From NCBI GenBank assembly GCA_001603955.1, contig LVAA01000004.1, positions 1 through 33,939 on the forward strand: DNA of 33,939 nt, given 5' to 3'. Below are positions 32,401-33,939 of this stretch, one piece after another; the stretch's first letter is position 1, and the number at the start of each line of letters is the position of its first letter. The position numbers and the translations under genes are program-made. This stretch comes from Syntrophobacterales bacterium Delta_02 (GTDB lineage Bacteria; Desulfobacterota; Syntrophorhabdia; Syntrophorhabdales; Syntrophorhabdaceae). The notes under the pieces were generated by a model. That model saw only the letters and a program-made list of their open reading frames with translations. It was not told the origin of the DNA and searched no databases.

Positions 32401-32468
32401 AGACTGCTGGTGGAGGATGCCCCATCGAGAAAGGAAAAGTTCGAGTGGGCATGGAGCTCGGTGTACAT
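29403..32468 (-). CDS. dnaE2: Error-prone DNA polymerase DnaE2 (ImuC)
   Basis: 1021 residues from the ATG at 32466-32468 (AAGGA upstream); further upstream the frame overlaps the DUF6504 gene. It is an alpha-type C-family polymerase: PHP domain at the start (ELHAHSNFSFLDGAS, His6/His8; ITDHDG), palm with GRGSAASSVVAYALGI and the catalytic aspartates in PDIDVDIATNRR (Asp381, Asp383), fingers with GVILFQEQILQVAM and GKSHAASFA-type SGFADFGFCKSHAASFA, and a C-terminal OB fold (GGFSFMTLEDEEGLINVV). At about 1020 residues it is the size of DnaE2, not replicative DnaE1 (about 1160). With ImuB it carries out translesion synthesis in damage-induced mutagenesis. Confidence 0.95.
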   Translation of the reverse strand: MYTELHAHSNFSFLDGASSTSSLVERAVSLGMDALAITDHDGLYNACTFSKAAREAGMRPIIGAELALEGDHHLTLLIEDARGYANLSQLITRAHLAGSKGRPVLSEAELPGRTEGLICLSGCAKGKISRLLMKGEKHAAHDAAKGYAALFGKDNFYIEIEGHLLPEDRRLCLQLVDLADVLGLETVATNNVHYATRAEHILHDVLTCIRHRVPLDRSAPFRRLNSEFYLKGQEEMMRLPWLPREAIMRAGEVAGRCLFDLDFSSFSYPRFPLPEGETATGFLRRLAMEKARARYGSLTEELLARIDDEIALIEGKGLSGYFLVVWDIVEHARKMGISAQGRGSAASSVVAYALGITPVDPMRHKLFVGRFLNELSIPDIDVDIATNRREEVIQYVYDTYGRDHAAMVCTYVTFKGRGAIREVGKVLGLPAHVLDRMAKTVSAYGGRGAIDSLKEIPEFASYLDSAAWEHFGDLCTKIADFPRHLSIHVGGMVLTPRPIYEIVPQEHARAEGRIVCQWDKDSVDDAGLIKFDLLGLRMLSLIDDAREFVHEHRGLVLDFDKIPPDDPEVFKMIGDADTVGVFQVESRAQMQTLPKVRPRSFEDLTMEVAIVRPGPLQGNMVHPFIRRRQGKEPVIHLHPKLAPILDETLGVILFQEQILQVAMTIAGFTAGEANALRKAMGRKNAREELMKWHERFVEGARKEGIARELATKIFDHISGFADFGFCKSHAASFAILCYRSAYLKRYYPAEFYCALLNNQPMGFYVPEVITGDAKRHNVPVLPVDINGSMWNCSIEEGSLRTGFRYVKGMGEEKGDRIIEARREGIFRSLKDFADRVRLDDRSVQNLVAVGAFSAIKRSRRQLLWEAGTLRTTGPAGLASLAHEERQESLPIPEMNAAEETITDYAFQGFSASRHIMKLYRKALDRLGAVTSAGLAHCPSGLTVLTAGYMVCLQMPPTAKGGFSFMTLEDEEGLINVVIRPEVYKTHRTIVRLEPFLLVEGVVEKKDGLINIRAKRFENLRR

Positions 32469-32478
32469 GACAGGTCCT

Positions 32479-32730
32479 TCAGGCAGTCCAGTTCTGCCGG
32501 TACCAGGCGCCGCCCGGCAGGTCCTGAAAGAGGGTGACCCGCCTGCCGTTTTCCAGCTCGAGGGTATAATACATGCGAACGACCGGCCTTTGCCACCAGG
32601 TGTCGTCGACACGCCAGATATTGACGATATCCCTGACCTTCTGTTTCCTCTTCCTGAGGGTTACCTGCACCGGCCGGCCGCTGACGAATATCACTTCTAC
32701 GGGTTCGGGGTCGAAGGGAGAGTTTTTCAT
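32479..32730 (-). CDS. DUF6504 family protein of the imuB-dnaE2 cassette
   Basis: 83 residues. The sequence EVIFVSGRPVQVTLRKRKQK, then RDIVNIWRVDDTWWQRPVVR and YYTLELENGRRVTLFQD, matches the small DUF6504 proteins found between imuB and dnaE2 in many bacteria. Its start overlaps the imuB stop (ATGA) and its stop lies 10 bp before dnaE2, so the three are translationally coupled in one operon. The tryptophan- and arginine-rich strand segment suggests nucleic-acid or polymerase binding; role unknown. Confidence 0.82.
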   Translation of the reverse strand: MKNSPFDPEPVEVIFVSGRPVQVTLRKRKQKVRDIVNIWRVDDTWWQRPVVRMYYTLELENGRRVTLFQDLPGGAWYRQNWTA

Positions 32731-33917
32731 GGCTCGACAAAGATGAACCTGTCATCAGGCAGATGGGTGCCGCTGTCGTTCCTGACGGCACGGGCAAGGG
32801 GCAGGCAGCCGTATTTTGTCTTCAAAAAACCGCTGACGTCCTTCATGCCTTTTGCGAGGTCCGAACGTGACCGGAAGAGCTTCTCCTGCCTGCCGTCATG
32901 ATTCACGAGGGCCCCGGCACGCACGCTCATTATCCGGACGGGGCTTGCGAGTTCCACGCCTTCCAGCCCGGCCATGATCCTGCGCAGCATTTCTTCCTTG
33001 CGGGCCGCGGGTGTGTGCAGAACGAACTGCTTCTGGAAAAAGGTCCTGTTCTGGAGGTCGAGTACGAGCTTTATGGTGCGGCATGCCTTGCCCAGCTCTT
33101 CAAGCTCGAGGCAAAGCCCGTCGAGAAGCTCGAGGAGGGCCGCCTTGATCTGTTGTTTCGCGTGGACAGGTTCGTCGCAGACGAGTTCGCGGTCGACGTC
33201 GGTTACGGCGAAGGCGCAGGGTATCCTGCCGCGGTCACCGACACCGTTGGAGAGTTCCCACAGGTCTTTCCCGGCAGCGCCGAACTGGGATGTGAGGGCG
33301 GAAAGTGTGAAGGCGCTTATATGCCCCAGGGAATGAAGGCCGAGAAGATGGAGCCTTTCCCGCACATCGTCGGATACGGGCAGGCGGTCGATATTAAGGG
33401 GGGAGAGGAATTCCCTCTCCGCGCCTGGAGGGATGATGAGCACATCCTTCGGGGCGCAAAGCGCGGCCTCGAAGGCCAGGAACCGGGAGTTCCCGGCGCC
33501 GGTTTTCACGTCCAGGCGGAACCGGTCGGAGATCATGCATCCCAGGGCCGATGCGACCTGCTCCTCGCTTTTGTACATGCCGGGAAGCCGTGTAACATCG
33601 AGAAAGACCGTTCCTTCCTCCTTCGGTTCCATGCGCAGCGTTATCGCGGCGATGGAAGAGAGAACCTCTTCCCAGAGAAGCCTGTGTTCCCTTCTTCGCG
33701 CGAGGACGGGTACGGCGTCGCAGCAGAGATGGTAGACATCCCTAAGGGGTGCCATGGGCGCAACCCCTCTTTGAGCAAGCTCCTCGGAACAATCGATGAC
33801 AAATCCCCTCTCCTCGGGCATGCCCACGATAACGACGGGCCTCTTCCGGAGGTCGGGGTCCTTCAGACATTCGACCTGCACATGAAAGTGAGGTACATGA
33901 ACACAAACCACTCGCAT
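32727..33917 (-). CDS. imuB: ImuB-like Y-family DNA polymerase homologue (probably non-catalytic)
   Basis: 396 residues from the ATG at 33915-33917; an ATG at 33924-33926 three codons upstream is the alternative, and neither has a ribosome site. The Y-family fold is clear, with VVCVHVPHFHVQVE at the N-terminus, CSEELAQRGVAPMAPLRDVY in the palm and GAGNSRFLAFEAALCAPKDV in the fingers region. The little-finger domain follows, with RTIKLVLDLQNRTFFQKQFV. The metal-binding aspartate of motif I (DxDxFF in active enzymes) is His in HVPHFH, and the SIDE motif is absent (KEEGTVFLDV), as in ImuB. ImuB recruits DnaE2 to the sliding clamp in damage-induced mutagenesis. Its usual partner ImuA is not in the window. 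Confidence 0.85.
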   Translation of the reverse strand: MRVVCVHVPHFHVQVECLKDPDLRKRPVVIVGMPEERGFVIDCSEELAQRGVAPMAPLRDVYHLCCDAVPVLARRREHRLLWEEVLSSIAAITLRMEPKEEGTVFLDVTRLPGMYKSEEQVASALGCMISDRFRLDVKTGAGNSRFLAFEAALCAPKDVLIIPPGAEREFLSPLNIDRLPVSDDVRERLHLLGLHSLGHISAFTLSALTSQFGAAGKDLWELSNGVGDRGRIPCAFAVTDVDRELVCDEPVHAKQQIKAALLELLDGLCLELEELGKACRTIKLVLDLQNRTFFQKQFVLHTPAARKEEMLRRIMAGLEGVELASPVRIMSVRAGALVNHDGRQEKLFRSRSDLAKGMKDVSGFLKTKYGCLPLARAVRNDSGTHLPDDRFIFVEP

Positions 33918-33937
33918 AACGAACATTATAGAACATA
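33918..33937 (-). promoter_or_regulatory. Possible -10 box and GTTC direct repeat before imuB
   Basis: On the minus strand GTTC-TATAAT-GTTC (33934 to 33921) contains a perfect -10 hexamer (33930-33925). Seven bases separate it from the ATG at 33917, so the transcript could be leaderless. GTTC direct repeats are the core of alphaproteobacterial-type LexA sites, but with 7-bp spacing rather than 6. The -35 region lies outside the window. Confidence 0.35.
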
Positions 33938-33939
33938 TG

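Overview
The window reads as a stretch of chromosome from an anaerobic, Gram-negative, GC-rich bacterium. The best guess is a deltaproteobacterium (Desulfobacterota) of the syntrophic, aromatic-degrading kind. The clues are a benzoyl-CoA-reductase-like operon, an ADP-forming acyl-CoA synthetase, a short archaeal-style Fe/Mn superoxide dismutase, type III glutamine synthetase, secreted Cache-domain sensors and a sigma-54-type promoter. The taxonomic call is inference: no rRNA, tRNA or phylogenetic marker is present. No insertion sequence, prophage, CRISPR array or tRNA was found.

Layout. 1-7.5 kb: 5' part of a Cache-domain sensor (-), DUF4126 membrane protein (+), RecQ helicase (-), superoxide dismutase (-), a small Cys-rich protein (-), a coiled-coil lipoprotein (-), an acetoacetate-decarboxylase-family protein (+), a YbaK-type deacylase (+) and a small exported protein (-). 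7.9-16.4 kb: acyl-CoA synthetase (+) and, across a shared terminator, type III glutamine synthetase (-), a D-2-hydroxyacid dehydrogenase (-), a soluble Cache protein and YajD-type HNH protein (-), and class I fructose-1,6-bisphosphatase (-). 16.6-22.2 kb: beta-lactamase-fold serine hydrolase (+), CARDB exported protein (-), DEAD-box RNA helicase followed by a PC4/YdbC-like small protein (+), a truncated membrane-sensor fragment (+), and a geranylgeranyl-reductase-family flavoprotein (-).

22.4-27.3 kb is the most distinctive region. A sigma-54-type promoter with an upstream perfect palindrome leads into a 104-residue protein of unknown function built from an internal duplication. Then come a CRP/FNR-type palindrome and a second promoter, followed by four genes in the order of a class I (ATP-dependent) benzoyl-CoA reductase of bzdNOPQ type: two HgdB/BcrC/BcrB-fold subunits and two different BcrA/D-type ATPases. 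The expected role is ATP-driven, low-potential reduction of an aromatic acyl-CoA; the actual substrate cannot be read from sequence. 27.5-29.4 kb holds two exported proteins of unknown function and a small zinc-ribbon-like protein behind a strong sigma-70 promoter. 29.4-33.9 kb (-) is an ImuB - DUF6504 - DnaE2 (ImuC) mutagenesis cassette.

The intergenic DNA carries two families of short tandem repeats, one of 9-bp units and one of 7-bp units. Several arrays touch or lie a few bases from stop codons, and several 7-bp arrays occur as inverted pairs enclosing a shared core.
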